A stretch of 31,527 bases of DNA, from positions 1-31,527 of the forward strand of contig CALAPY010000006.1 in NCBI GenBank assembly GCA_937891015.1. Reading direction: 5' to 3'. A model generated the notes under the pieces. It did no database searches, was not told where the DNA came from, and was given only the letters and a program-made list of their open reading frames with translations. Source of the DNA: UBA2108 sp002713215 (lineage in GTDB: Bacteria > Bacteroidota > Bacteroidia > Flavobacteriales_G > Salibacteraceae). Positions 1 through 9,839 of this stretch are shown piece by piece; position 1 is the stretch's first letter, and each line of letters starts with the position of its first letter. A program made the position numbers and the translations under genes.

Positions 1-1
1 A

Positions 2-3000
2 GTTACAAAAAATTACATTTATGCAAATGGTAGTGACTATTGCATGAGATATAGTTCTAACCTTACTTCATCAACCTCCCTTCCTCGCAGATATGGTATT
101 TTCAGTGATTTATCTTCTGGTCAGCTTTATACCTTCTGGAGTACTACGTACAATAATTTCACTTCTAGTAGTACTTATACACAAAACATCAATTCTATAA
201 GAAAAATGGATCCTTCCCTTAACTATGGAGCTACCATAATGTTATCCCAGACTATAAATGCCGGATCTGGATCACTAATAGCCGCGGGTACGGGATATGT
301 AATTCTTTATTCTGCCAGAGATTATAAGTTCTATAAGATTACTTTAAGTTCAGGAAAAGTTGAAGTCCTTGGTACTCAAAATATTGTCAATTTTATCTAC
401 AGATATTCTGATTGGGCTTCTTGGGGAATAGCAGAATGTGGAAACGATGGACACTCATTGGTTTTTAGATCGAGACTTAGTGGTCAACCAATCAGCAGAT
501 ACAACATATCCAAAAATACGTGGACTCTTGTAGCTACGCACACTTCTGGTTATGGTAATATTTCGTCAATAGCTTATTCACCCTGGAATAAAAAATGGTA
601 CTTCCAACATAGATACAGCATAAATGGGTTAGGAAATAATTACTACAATAACATAGTTGCTGCCAATGCAGTTGCCACGGGATATAACTACTCAAGCAGT
701 TCGCTTGGTTTTGGGAAGTACAAATGGAGTACAGGAGATTCAACTGGAAATATTAGAGTTAGCCCAAATACAACTACTAACTACAGAGTAACAGTATCTA
801 ATAGTGTAAGTTCTTGTTCGGATACTGTAGCAATTACGGTGATTCAATCACCAACAGTGGTAGATTCTGTAACGACATTAAAGTGCTATGGTGATACTAA
901 TGGAAGGGCTTCTGTTAGCGTTTCAGGTGGAACTACACCTTATACTTATAAATGGAGTACTGGGCTTAAAACACCTTCAATATCTAAACTGTCTGCTGGA
1001 TCATATGCCTATACTGTAACGGGTAAAAATGCTTGCGCTATAATTGACTCTGTAGAAGTTATTCAACCTACAAAAATTAGTGCCGTTACCACAGTAGTCA
1101 ATTCTGCTACCTGTTATACATCCAGCGATGGGAAGGCTAAAATATCTGCTTCAGGTGGAACCCCACCTTATGTCTATTCCTGGCCTTCAGGTACAAAGGA
1201 TACCTTGGATACAATAGTGTTGGCAGGTTTAAACATTATTACAGTAACGGATTCCAATAGTTGCACTTTCCTTGATTCGTTAACTATGACATCTCCTGTT
1301 AAAATTGGTAAGCCCGGGCCTATAACATCAACCAAAACCTTCTTTTGCCCCGGAGATTCAGGAACATTAATTGCAGCAAACCCGGGTAGCGTAAATACAA
1401 CCTATAGCAAAACATCTGCTACTCAACAAACGGCAACTTCGTCCTCGTTGACCTTTACCTTTTCAAATGTTCCCAAAAAGGTTAATTCGGGCGGTAAATT
1501 GACTATATACTTTAAAGGAGACTTAGACAGTTATAATGAGTACTTGCAAGTTTATAATGAAACTAACGGATATTTGGGTTATACACGTTATAGATATGCG
1601 AGTTGTACTAATTACAACAGTATGACCTTTAACCTAAGTAAGACACAGCTTCAAACTTGGGCTGCTGATGGAAATATTTCTTTTAAAACTATTCCTACCT
1701 ATTACGTCAATGGGTGTACTAATGATTACACAGCCTATATGGTACTCACTTATGACTATTTGGGAGGTAAAACCTTTTGGTTTTCTTCTAAGTCAATGGA
1801 TACAACTACAGCAGTGGGGTCGGGTGCGAACTTGAAGGTAAACCCATTAAAATCAACAACCTACTACGCTGCGAAATTCAATAATTCTTGTAATGGAGAA
1901 TTTGATAGTATTCGGGTAATTGTGGCTCCAAAACCCACCGTTACATACACTGTAACTCCTTCTAAATTTTGTTCTGGAGATACTGCAAGTGTGGTTGCTA
2001 GTGGAGCTGTTTCATACACTTGGCCTACAAATACAACTATGTCTGGTTCGGGTTCTACGGCTTCAGTATATCCTGCATCAAGTACTGATTATTTAGTAAC
2101 GGTTACAGATTATTTTAGTTGTAAACATACAGATACCATGAGTATAACGGTACAACCTAACCCTAGTGCAAACCTGCTATCAAGTACCAATGCTACTTGT
2201 TCAAATAAAAATGATGGCACTGCAGCAGTTTATGGGACAGGAGGTACATCTCCTTTTGTTTATAAATGGTCCAATGGATTAACAGGGCCATTTCAATTGA
2301 AATTAGGATCGGGTAGTTACGTTGTGACAGTTAGCGATAAAAATAATTGTGAGGATACGATTACGGTTAATATTGGTGGACCAAAAGCCATTAAGTTTAA
2401 TGAGACGGTGGTCAATATTAAGTGTAAAGGGCAGGGAAGTGGATCAATATCCCTTAGCCCAACAGGTGGCGCGACACCATATTCATATACATGGTCGAAT
2501 GGGGCAACTGTGGGGTCCATTTCTAATTTAGCATCTGGAAGTTATTCAGTAACCATAACTGATAATTCAAGTTGTACTCATGATACTACATTTACAATTA
2601 CAGAACCAACGAACTTGGTTGCTTCGATCTTATCAAAAAGTAGCGAAACATGTCCTGGGGTTTCTAATGGAGCAATTTCGGCGGGAGCTACGGGAGGAAC
2701 TACACCTTATTCCTATTTGTGGAGTAACAGTAGTACCGGTTCAAGCCTTACTAATATTAAAGGTGGGATTTATACCGTAACTATTACGGATAAAAACAGT
2801 TGTACTTCAGTTATTTCTGATACCGTTAATACTCTTCCTTCTAATTTAGGTATTAATGTAAATTCTACCACGAACATTTTGTGTTTTAATCAAAAAACTG
2901 GTGGAGTTTCGGTTTCAGGGGTTAACGGAAGTACACCGTATTCATATCAATGGTCCAATGGCTCAACTGGCTCTTCAATTTCCAACGTTGGTTCAGGAGT

Positions 3001-6000
3001 ATATGTGGTTACCGTAACCGATAACAATTCATGTCAGTACGTGGATTCCGTTACCCTTACTCAAAACAGTAAACTGGTAAGCATAACCGCTATTGCAAAA
3101 CATGTAAGTTGCAATGGACTATCAGATGGTAGTGCTTCTATTCAAGTATCGGGAGGTACACCTGGATATTCATTTAGTTGGCCTGATGGAAAAACCACAG
3201 CTGCTAATACTACCTTGACCGCTGCGACGCACAGGGTTAGAATTACGGATGCTAATTCATGTGCAGATACGGTAAGCATTACTATTACAGAGCCAAATGC
3301 AATTCAATTGTCGACTTCAATATCCAACCTATCCTGTAACCAGTCGGCGGACGGATCAATTTCGATAACTCCTTCCGGAGGTTCTCCAACTTATTCATAT
3401 TTATGGAGTACAGGTGCAACGTCGAGTTCAATTTCAGGTCTTGCAGCGGGAAGTTACACAGTAACCGTAACTGACGGGAAGAGTTGTACTAAGGATTCCA
3501 CTTTTAGCCTTTCTGAACCTACTAAGCTTATAATAGTAGTAGATTCAATTACTCACGTAAAGTGTAAGGGGAGTGCACTTGGAGCAGTTTATACAAGTAC
3601 AACAGGAGGAACTTCACCTTATTCTTATTTATGGTCTAACGGATCTTTAACAAGAAATTTGAACGGTGTTGCAGCTGCCAATTATTCCGTAAAGGTTACG
3701 GATTCTAAAGGATGTACTGATACCATTTCTGCTGGTGTAAGTCAACCGTCAAACCTTTTAGCTGCAAGTATACAGGACTCTACCAATATTCCTTGTTTTG
3801 GAGGTTCAGTTGGTATGGCTAAAGTTAGCGTAACTGGTGGTGGAAAGCCCTATAGCTATACTTGGTCAACGGGAGCTACCGATAGCTCCATTATTAATCA
3901 AAAAGCTGGAGTTTATTCTGTAGTTGTAACTGACAGCTATGGTTGTCAGGTTTCTGATTCGGTTATATTGACCCAAGGAGATTCAATTAGACTATTTGTT
4001 CAGTCCAAAAAAGACATTTCTTGCAATGGTTTGTCAGACGGAAAAGCAACTATTACCGTTTCGGGTGGAACTCCAACATATGGCTATAGTTGGTCAAATG
4101 GGGTAACTTCTAACACCATTAATAATGTGGTTGCGGGAAGCTATAAAATGGTTCTTACCGATGCCAACGGTTGTAAGGATTCAATTTCTGTTAGTCTAAC
4201 AGAACCAAACATGTTTATTGCTTCTATCTCCAATAACAAAAATGTTGCATGTAAAGATGATTCTACGGGCTTTGTTGTCGTAAATACAACGGGTGGTACT
4301 GCTCCTATGAGTTATAGTTGGAATACTGGTGCCACAACTGATAGTGTGCATACACTTAAGGCTGGAAGTTACAGTGTTACAGTTACCGATGTAAATGGTT
4401 GTTCGGATACAACGACGGCTGTATTGACGCAGCCAGCTACCCGCCTAATTGCCTACATAGGTGACTCAACTAATGTATCCTGTTTTGGAGGAAATAACGG
4501 ACAAGTAAGATCAAGAGTTTTAGGTGGAGGTAAGCCGTACTCTTATCTATGGTCAAATTCGACTACTGACAGCACGATTTCGAGTCTGACTTCAGGTAAA
4601 TATTCTTTGGTTGTAACTGATACCTATGGCTGTTCAATTTCAGATAGTGTTACTATTACTCAACCGAATGCTTTAGCATTGTCTGTTTCAACTAAAAAGA
4701 ATGTTTCTTGTAATGGCCATTCAGATGGTAGTGCCAGAGTGCAAGTTACCGGAGGCACTGCTACATATACCTATAATTGGTCAAATAGTTCTACCGTTGA
4801 TTCAATTAGTAATGTAGGTGCTGGTAATTATAAGCTTAACGTAATAGATGTTAATGGGTGTAAAGACTCAATAACAGTAGCTATTACACAACCCACTATG
4901 TTGAATGCTTCCTTGTCAAGTTACAAGAACATTTCTTGTTTTGGAGATTCTACAGGACATGTGGCTGTTAATGTGGGTGGTGGTACGACACCCTATCAAT
5001 ATTTGTGGAATACTGGTGTTACAACAGATAGTATATCAAACCTCAAAATGGGTTCGTATAAGGTGACTGTAACAGACAAAAACGGGTGTCTAGATTCCAT
5101 TACTAAGGTTCTTACTCAGCCAAGTAAATTGACATTAACGGTTTCTTCTGCTAATAATTTATGTTTTGGTGAATCAAAAGGAACGGCTAAGGTTTCTGTT
5201 TCCGGTGGAGTGACTCCTTATAGTTATATGTGGACTGGTGGAGGAAGTTCCGATTCAATTAAAAATTTGGCGAGCGGTAGGTATACCGTAACAGTAACGG
5301 ATAGTCTTAATTGTCAAGACACGATATCGAGAGTAATTTCTGAGCCAGTTAAATTAACTTTAGTGACTACCAATAAGGTAAACCCATTGTGTTATGGTGC
5401 CAATACCGGATCAATTAATAGTCTGGCTTCTGGCGGAGTCCCTTCGTATTTATACAAATGGTCAAACGGTGATACTACTGCGAAAACAGATACCCTTATT
5501 GCTGGTACATATACATTAACGGTTACAGATGGTAATAGCTGTAAAGATACCTTATCGGTAGTTCTTACGGAGCCCACAGCTTTAAAGGCCTCATTGCTCA
5601 CCAAAGATGTTTTATGTTATCAAGATACTAATGGTTCTATAAATGCAACTGTATCCGGAGGAATTACACCATACACTTATGCGTGGTCCAATGGTAGAAC
5701 AATAGCCAACAATGTGAATCTTAAATCGGGAATTTATGCACTAACCGTAAGTGACTCTAACAAATGTGAAATTATTATTACCGATACAGTAAATGAACCA
5801 AAGTTGTTGGTGGCAGCCATTGTAAGCTCGGCTGATATTAGTTGTGCGGGAGATACCACTGGTAAGGCTACAGTTACTGGAACTGGAGGAACAAATCCAT
5901 ATAGTTATTCGTGGTCTGGTGGACAGTCTGTATTTAATCCGACAAATTTAGCTGTTGGACTACATGTGGTAACAATAGAAGATAAAAACGGTTGTAAGGA

Positions 6001-7639
6001 TACTGCTTCAATAAGCTTAAAACAATTGTCTAAGCTAAAGCTTGCGTTGGTAAATAAAACCGGTATTTTTTGTAATGGGGATACTACGGCTAGTATTACT
6101 GTAAGCGCTTCTGGTGGAAAAGGAAAATCGAAATATTCGTGGTCCGTAATCGGAAGCGATAGTTTGCTTAGCAATCAAGGTGCAGGAAATTATACTGCCT
6201 ATGTTACAGATTCAGTAGGGTGTACCGATAGTCTTAATATTGTTATTACGCAACCAAGTGCTATTTCGATTGCAAAAATTAATGTTCAGGACGTGCTTTG
6301 TTTTGGAGATACTAGTGGTTCTGTTACACTTCAATCTACAGGTGGAGTAGGTAGCTTGAAGTATTTGTGGTCAAACGGAGATACTACTTCAGTAGTTTCC
6401 AATTTAAAAGCGAATTCATACAACGTCACTGTAACCGATTCAAATAAATGTTCAAGCTCAATTCAGATAGTTATTAAGGAACCAAGTAAATTAGAGAGCA
6501 CTGGGTTTAATATCACTAACCCTGTGTGCTATTACAATACTACTGGGATAGCAGTAAGTAACTTTAAGGGTGGAACCAAACCATATTCTTACAATTGGCC
6601 TAATGGAGATACCAGTAGTTTTGCAGGAGGTCTAAGCGCTGGACTTTATGTACTGACAGTAACGGATAGTAATGGTTGTAAGGCAATAGATACAGCCAAA
6701 ATACTTAGTTCTAAACCAAGAACCGATAGTGGGTTGCCAAAAGATACAACAACCTGTGGAGATACAATTGAATTAAAGACGTCAGCTAGTTTTGTTTCCT
6801 ATTCATGGTCTACCGGAGCTTCATCTTCTAGCTTGTTTGTGACAAAATCGGATACGATTACCTTCAAAGGCCTTGATGCAAATAATTGCTTCACTTTCGA
6901 TACAATAAAAGTGACTATTCTTAATGGAGCTGTAGTGAATTTGGGCAATGATATTTCTAATGTTTGTGAGGGAACTATTCATTCCATTGATGCAGGAAAT
7001 GGATTTGTGGGCTATAAATGGTCTAATGGTGATACTACATCCAAAATATCTGTATCAACTCCAGGAACTTATTTTGTTACAGTAACTGACTCTAACAATT
7101 GTGTTACCACTGATGATATTTTGGTTGCAATGTTCCCTCTTCCGGTGGTCAACCTTGGAAAGGATACATTGATCTGTGAGGAGTTATGGACTGGTATATT
7201 GGATTTGAATGCTGGTCCCGGTTTTAATGATTACAACTGGTCTAATGGTAAGAAGACAGGTGTTATTTCGATTACTTCTGGAGGTATTTATTCAGTAACG
7301 GTTACCGATAACAATGGATGTGAGGGTAAGGATACTATAGAAGTAACAATTGATAAGTGTAATGGTATCAATGCAGTAGTTTCAAACCTCTCAGTTAATG
7401 TATATCCAAATCCGGCCAGAAGAATGGTAAACATTGAGTTAAATGAGATCAATGAGCAATTGAAGGGTATTGAGTTATTGACTACAAATGGTCAGGTTAT
7501 TAAATCCATTGAATTAGAAGATGTATTTGAAAGCAAATTCAATACGCATTTCGACTTAGACGATATTACCCCAAGTGTTTATTATATCAGAATAAGTTCA
7601 GAGAGTAGAATAATTATAAAAAGTTTGGTGGTGTACTAA
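2..7639 (+). CDS. Giant SprB-repeat surface protein with T9SS type A sorting tail (5' truncated by window edge)
   Basis: The frame is open to the left edge (codons run in frame from base 2), so the ATG at 44 is internal and the true start lies outside the window. Numbered from that ATG, residues 1-230 are an unrecognised, possibly beta-propeller-like region. Two SprB-type repeats follow (to about nt 1304), then a Cys-containing beta-rich module (about residues 450-585) and one Ig/PKD-like unit. Twenty more SprB-type repeats of about 75 residues occupy nt 2165-6718, then three PKD-like units to about 7363. The last 85 residues (nt 7382-7636) have the VYPNP motif and a final KSLVVY, a standard type A T9SS sorting domain that is cleaved at the surface. 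Nearly every SprB unit has one Cys near its start and one in an NxC turn, suggesting a disulfide per unit. The known family includes gliding adhesins and extracellular matrix proteins. An adhesive role here is inferred; no sprF/porP-like partner is adjacent. Confidence 0.93.
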   Translation, partial: VTKNYIYANGSDYCMRYSSNLTSSTSLPRRYGIFSDLSSGQLYTFWSTTYNNFTSSSTYTQNINSIRKMDPSLNYGATIMLSQTINAGSGSLIAAGTGYVILYSARDYKFYKITLSSGKVEVLGTQNIVNFIYRYSDWASWGIAECGNDGHSLVFRSRLSGQPISRYNISKNTWTLVATHTSGYGNISSIAYSPWNKKWYFQHRYSINGLGNNYYNNIVAANAVATGYNYSSSSLGFGKYKWSTGDSTGNIRVSPNTTTNYRVTVSNSVSSCSDTVAITVIQSPTVVDSVTTLKCYGDTNGRASVSVSGGTTPYTYKWSTGLKTPSISKLSAGSYAYTVTGKNACAIIDSVEVIQPTKISAVTTVVNSATCYTSSDGKAKISASGGTPPYVYSWPSGTKDTLDTIVLAGLNIITVTDSNSCTFLDSLTMTSPVKIGKPGPITSTKTFFCPGDSGTLIAANPGSVNTTYSKTSATQQTATSSSLTFTFSNVPKKVNSGGKLTIYFKGDLDSYNEYLQVYNETNGYLGYTRYRYASCTNYNSMTFNLSKTQLQTWAADGNISFKTIPTYYVNGCTNDYTAYMVLTYDYLGGKTFWFSSKSMDTTTAVGSGANLKVNPLKSTTYYAAKFNNSCNGEFDSIRVIVAPKPTVTYTVTPSKFCSGDTASVVASGAVSYTWPTNTTMSGSGSTASVYPASSTDYLVTVTDYFSCKHTDTMSITVQPNPSANLLSSTNATCSNKNDGTAAVYGTGGTSPFVYKWSNGLTGPFQLKLGSGSYVVTVSDKNNCEDTITVNIGGPKAIKFNETVVNIKCKGQGSGSISLSPTGGATPYSYTWSNGATVGSISNLASGSYSVTITDNSSCTHDTTFTITEPTNLVASILSKSSETCPGVSNGAISAGATGGTTPYSYLWSNSSTGSSLTNIKGGIYTVTITDKNSCTSVISDTVNTLPSNLGINVNSTTNILCFNQKTGGVSVSGVNGSTPYSYQWSNGSTGSSISNVGSGVYVVTVTDNNSCQYVDSVTLTQNSKLVSITAIAKHVSCNGLSDGSASIQVSGGTPGYSFSWPDGKTTAANTTLTAATHRVRITDANSCADTVSITITEPNAIQLSTSISNLSCNQSADGSISITPSGGSPTYSYLWSTGATSSSISGLAAGSYTVTVTDGKSCTKDSTFSLSEPTKLIIVVDSITHVKCKGSALGAVYTSTTGGTSPYSYLWSNGSLTRNLNGVAAANYSVKVTDSKGCTDTISAGVSQPSNLLAASIQDSTNIPCFGGSVGMAKVSVTGGGKPYSYTWSTGATDSSIINQKAGVYSVVVTDSYGCQVSDSVILTQGDSIRLFVQSKKDISCNGLSDGKATITVSGGTPTYGYSWSNGVTSNTINNVVAGSYKMVLTDANGCKDSISVSLTEPNMFIASISNNKNVACKDDSTGFVVVNTTGGTAPMSYSWNTGATTDSVHTLKAGSYSVTVTDVNGCSDTTTAVLTQPATRLIAYIGDSTNVSCFGGNNGQVRSRVLGGGKPYSYLWSNSTTDSTISSLTSGKYSLVVTDTYGCSISDSVTITQPNALALSVSTKKNVSCNGHSDGSARVQVTGGTATYTYNWSNSSTVDSISNVGAGNYKLNVIDVNGCKDSITVAITQPTMLNASLSSYKNISCFGDSTGHVAVNVGGGTTPYQYLWNTGVTTDSISNLKMGSYKVTVTDKNGCLDSITKVLTQPSKLTLTVSSANNLCFGESKGTAKVSVSGGVTPYSYMWTGGGSSDSIKNLASGRYTVTVTDSLNCQDTISRVISEPVKLTLVTTNKVNPLCYGANTGSINSLASGGVPSYLYKWSNGDTTAKTDTLIAGTYTLTVTDGNSCKDTLSVVLTEPTALKASLLTKDVLCYQDTNGSINATVSGGITPYTYAWSNGRTIANNVNLKSGIYALTVSDSNKCEIIITDTVNEPKLLVAAIVSSADISCAGDTTGKATVTGTGGTNPYSYSWSGGQSVFNPTNLAVGLHVVTIEDKNGCKDTASISLKQLSKLKLALVNKTGIFCNGDTTASITVSASGGKGKSKYSWSVIGSDSLLSNQGAGNYTAYVTDSVGCTDSLNIVITQPSAISIAKINVQDVLCFGDTSGSVTLQSTGGVGSLKYLWSNGDTTSVVSNLKANSYNVTVTDSNKCSSSIQIVIKEPSKLESTGFNITNPVCYYNTTGIAVSNFKGGTKPYSYNWPNGDTSSFAGGLSAGLYVLTVTDSNGCKAIDTAKILSSKPRTDSGLPKDTTTCGDTIELKTSASFVSYSWSTGASSSSLFVTKSDTITFKGLDANNCFTFDTIKVTILNGAVVNLGNDISNVCEGTIHSIDAGNGFVGYKWSNGDTTSKISVSTPGTYFVTVTDSNNCVTTDDILVAMFPLPVVNLGKDTLICEELWTGILDLNAGPGFNDYNWSNGKKTGVISITSGGIYSVTVTDNNGCEGKDTIEVTIDKCNGINAVVSNLSVNVYPNPARRMVNIELNEINEQLKGIELLTTNGQVIKSIELEDVFESKFNTHFDLDDITPSVYYIRISSESRIIIKSLVVY
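2165..6718 (+). repeat. Tandem array of 20 SprB-type coding repeats
   Basis: Twenty consecutive units of 74-77 codons share the pattern C-x-G-x(2)-G ... GGxxPYxYxWSNG ... G.Y.VTVTDxNxC ... ITEP/TQP. The units are diverged in DNA sequence, so this is an old array and not a fresh satellite. Units at 3752-4441 and 4442-5125 form two successive three-unit blocks that match block to block (see findings). Confidence 0.9.
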
Positions 7640-7663
7640 ATCTACTTAACAAATGGGATTGCT

Positions 7664-7720
7664 AAAGCAGCTATAGGTCATTTATAAGCTTGAATGAAAT
7701 CTATAGTTGCTTTTTATTTT
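7664..7720 (+). terminator. Rho-independent terminator of the SprB-repeat gene
   Basis: The left arm AAGCAGCTATAG (7665-7676) pairs with CTATAGTTGCTT (7701-7712) over 12 positions with one G-T wobble. A T-rich tail (7711-7720) follows directly. It lies 25 bases after the stop codon. The opposite strand has only a short T-run, so it mainly serves the plus strand. Confidence 0.75.
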
Positions 7721-7724
7721 ATAG

Positions 7725-8726
7725 TCAGTATGCATCGAATTCCATTTCAACAATGCATTCATGGCAGTGTGTATATCTTGATTTTTCGATTTCACCTGAT
7801 TTGAGTTTGAGGAGATAATTAGGTTCAAAATCATAGGTTTTTACAATCAAGGAGCCAAAGAGTCTCATGGTTAGTTTTTCAGCCCAATTTTCTCCGTTTT
7901 CAATCATTCCTTTTAACGGAACCTTACCACGCATCAGATAGAACGGGGTTTTACTGGTAAAGCCTCCACTTAATACCAATGCATCGCAACCCAATTGTTC
8001 CAATTGTTGCGCAACATGAATACACTCCTGTTCATGAAATCCCCCCCTTGAATCCATCGCTTAAATTCAGTTTTACCAATACCGGAAAGTCTTTTCCAAC
8101 GGCTTGTTTTACAGTAGAAAATACTTTCAGGGGGTAACGTGCCCGGTTTTCAATGGGCCCACCGTATTGGTCTTTTCTTCTATTGGTCCAGGGGCTGAGG
8201 AACTGGCTAAGCAAGTATCCATGCCCCATATGAATTTCAACGGCATCAAAACCAATCTTTTTTAATTCAAGAGCACTTGTAACAAAATCATTCTTAACGA
8301 TTTCCATGTCCATCGAGTCCATGGCTTTTGAGAATGCATGTCCGGAGAGAAAACCATATTCGTTAAACAATCGGCTTGGAGCAAGAGCTTTACTTATTTC
8401 GGTGTTCTTGGTAAAGTAACCACAATGGGTTAGCTGTATGGAAACCTTGCCACCTGCCTTATGAACCTGATCAGCCAGTTCTTTCAATTTGGCCGGGCTA
8501 TTGGAATTAATATGCATTTGGTCCTTAAAGGTTTTTCCAGTCGCCGATACGGCTCCATAAGAGACCGTGGTGAGTGCAACTCCACCTTTGGCCAGGGTTA
8601 CTTGGTGTTTAATCAGATCATTGGCCGGTAGGCCGTTGGCATACATTCCCTCGTAGGTTGCTGTTTTTATGAAACAGTTTTTAAGTTCTGTTGCAGCTAA
8701 TTTTTTAGATTAAAAGCTTTTTCCAT
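7725..8726 (-). pseudogene. Old Yellow Enzyme-family NADH:flavin oxidoreductase, broken by two homopolymer frameshifts
   Basis: This family of FMN TIM-barrel oxidoreductases reduces enones and related compounds. The central frame (8646-8032) carries the motifs QLTHCG, VEIHMGHGYLLSQFLSP and DQYGGPIENRARYP. It reaches a stop just after FKGG, but homology continues in another frame (8057-7725, from GGFHEQE to a Cys-containing tail). A run of seven G (plus-strand C, 8041-8047) sits at the break; six G would restore the reading. At the 5' end, an ATG at 8726 begins MEKAFNLK and stops after an A-run (8701-8706). One extra A would join it to LAATELKN...ATYEGM, the expected first strand. The first and third segments are in the same frame and the middle is shifted. 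The restored length would be about 333 residues, fairly short for the family. Either this is real decay or there are two sequencing errors. Confidence 0.8.
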
Positions 8727-8770
8727 CCGATCTGATTCGAAATAGGAAATTTAAGATAATTGCGAACTTG

Positions 8771-8803
8771 TTGTTATCAATCGCTATTGATAAATTAATT
8801 TAG
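8771..8803 (+). promoter_or_regulatory. Candidate promoter with perfect palindromic operator
   Basis: TTATCAAT (8774-8781), a four-base spacer CGCT and ATTGATAA (8786-8793) form a perfect 8+8 inverted repeat. It lies between a TTG (8771-8773) and TAATTTAG (8796-8803), which is one change from the Bacteroidota -7 box TAnnTTTG. The spacing of 22 is slightly longer than usual. The site is between the divergent oxidoreductase and YdcF-like genes, so a dimeric repressor could control either or both. The promoter assignment is inferred. Confidence 0.45.
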
Positions 8804-8835
8804 CTTATAAACAAATCCTTAAAGTTCCGGAATAA

Positions 8836-9495
8836 ATGAATCTAAGAAAATCCATAACCTGTTTTGGGATCATTTCTCTGTTATTGGTGTCCTGCAAAAC
8901 TTTGAAATACAACGAGGTAGCAGCCAATAGATATGCCTATGCTGATGAAGTAAAACCATTTGATGTATTAGTGGTTCCCGGCACTCCTTATTACCAGGAA
9001 GGCATGACCAACGTTATGCTTTACCGATTGCTTTGGGCACAACATCTCTACAACAATGGATTTGCTAAGAAGATTATTTTCTCCGGCGCAGCAGTTTATA
9101 CCCCATTTGTCGAATCCTGTATTATGAAGGAATATGCCAAATTATTAGGACTTCCCGGAGATTCTATCCTTTTAGAAACACAAGCCGAAACTTCGGTCGA
9201 CAATATTTATTACTCCAACTTGTTAGCCCGTAAAAATGAACTGAAGGATCTATTGGTGGCAACGGATATGTTTCAATCGTTGAGGTATGCCCAGTTTCAA
9301 AAGCAAACCAACATTCAGTTCAATATAGTGCCCATGATAAAGGATTCCATAGACCTGGATTTTCGCTTTAAGGTTGCTATTAACGATAGCGTATGTTATC
9401 AGAAGGGATGGGTCGATTACAAAAAGAGGAAACCCTCATATGAGCGATTTGCTAAGTCTGGTGGAAAGTTTTTACCGGATGAAGTGGTGAAATAA
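8836..9495 (+). CDS. YdcF/SanA-like (DUF218) lipoprotein
   Basis: The 219-residue product starts with a lipoprotein signal: basic MNLRKS, a hydrophobic stretch, and the lipobox LLVSC with Cys20, so it is probably anchored in the envelope. The mature part follows the DUF218 pattern. It has a first strand DVLVVPGTP (about residues 43-51), then RLLWAQHLYNNGFAKKIIFSG (about 68-88), then an acidic LETQAETSVDNIYYS segment. Members of this family (YdcF, SanA, ElyC) are envelope-associated proteins, with SanA and ElyC linked to peptidoglycan or antibiotic tolerance. The exact reaction is not known. The gene stands alone, preceded by the palindromic site at 8774-8793. An 8-bp inverted repeat (9510-9517/9541-9548) lies after the stop, but without a T-tract. 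Confidence 0.75.
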   Translation: MNLRKSITCFGIISLLLVSCKTLKYNEVAANRYAYADEVKPFDVLVVPGTPYYQEGMTNVMLYRLLWAQHLYNNGFAKKIIFSGAAVYTPFVESCIMKEYAKLLGLPGDSILLETQAETSVDNIYYSNLLARKNELKDLLVATDMFQSLRYAQFQKQTNIQFNIVPMIKDSIDLDFRFKVAINDSVCYQKGWVDYKKRKPSYERFAKSGGKFLPDEVVK

Positions 9496-9839
9496 AGTAC
9501 TGTTCCGGAATATTGTAGATTAATGTAGTACAGTGGTGTATACAATATCGCTGGTTCTATAAATTAATTTTCACCAAAACTTTAATATTACCCTTCATTT
9601 TCTTTTTGGGCAACAAAAAGAAAACAGAAGCAAAAGAAAATTGCCCGGCTCAATGCATTTGATTTGAAATCTACGCGTACCATCGAATTCGCAACCAAAC
9701 TTGAATAGCTTTTTAACAAAAGCCTATTCTTCGAACAAGGTTGCTCTGTTCGACCGCCTACTTGATTTCTACGATCAAAAGCCTTAGGCCGTGGATTTCG
9801 TTAAATTTTTAGAAATTGAAATACCAGTTTTGCAAGTTA
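9496..9839. other. Gene-free intergenic stretch with A-rich element
   Basis: No supportable ORF lies in these 344 bases between convergent genes. There is an A-rich block bounded by GGGCAA (9608-9613) and TTGCCC (9641-9646), and a 7-bp inverted repeat TCGAACA/TGTTCGA (9731-9737/9747-9753). A perfect 8-bp stem with a 23-base loop (9510-9548) is also present but lacks a T-run. I see no clear terminator for either flanking gene. The A-rich block resembles short intergenic repeats scattered in Bacteroidota genomes (recollection, not verified). Confidence 0.5.

Noticed and set aside
2165..6718. Possible CRISPR-like or satellite DNA because of regular spacing of about 225 bases
   Set aside because: The period is that of coding SprB units; the repeats diverge in DNA but keep the protein pattern and an open frame.
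7725..8057. A separate 110-residue gene downstream of the oxidoreductase
   Set aside because: Its sequence continues the oxidoreductase homology without a gap across the G-run, and its ATG lies inside the conserved core, so it is a fragment of the same gene.
9510..9548. Terminator for the YdcF-like gene
   Set aside because: The 8-bp stem is perfect but has a 23-base loop and no T-tract after it.
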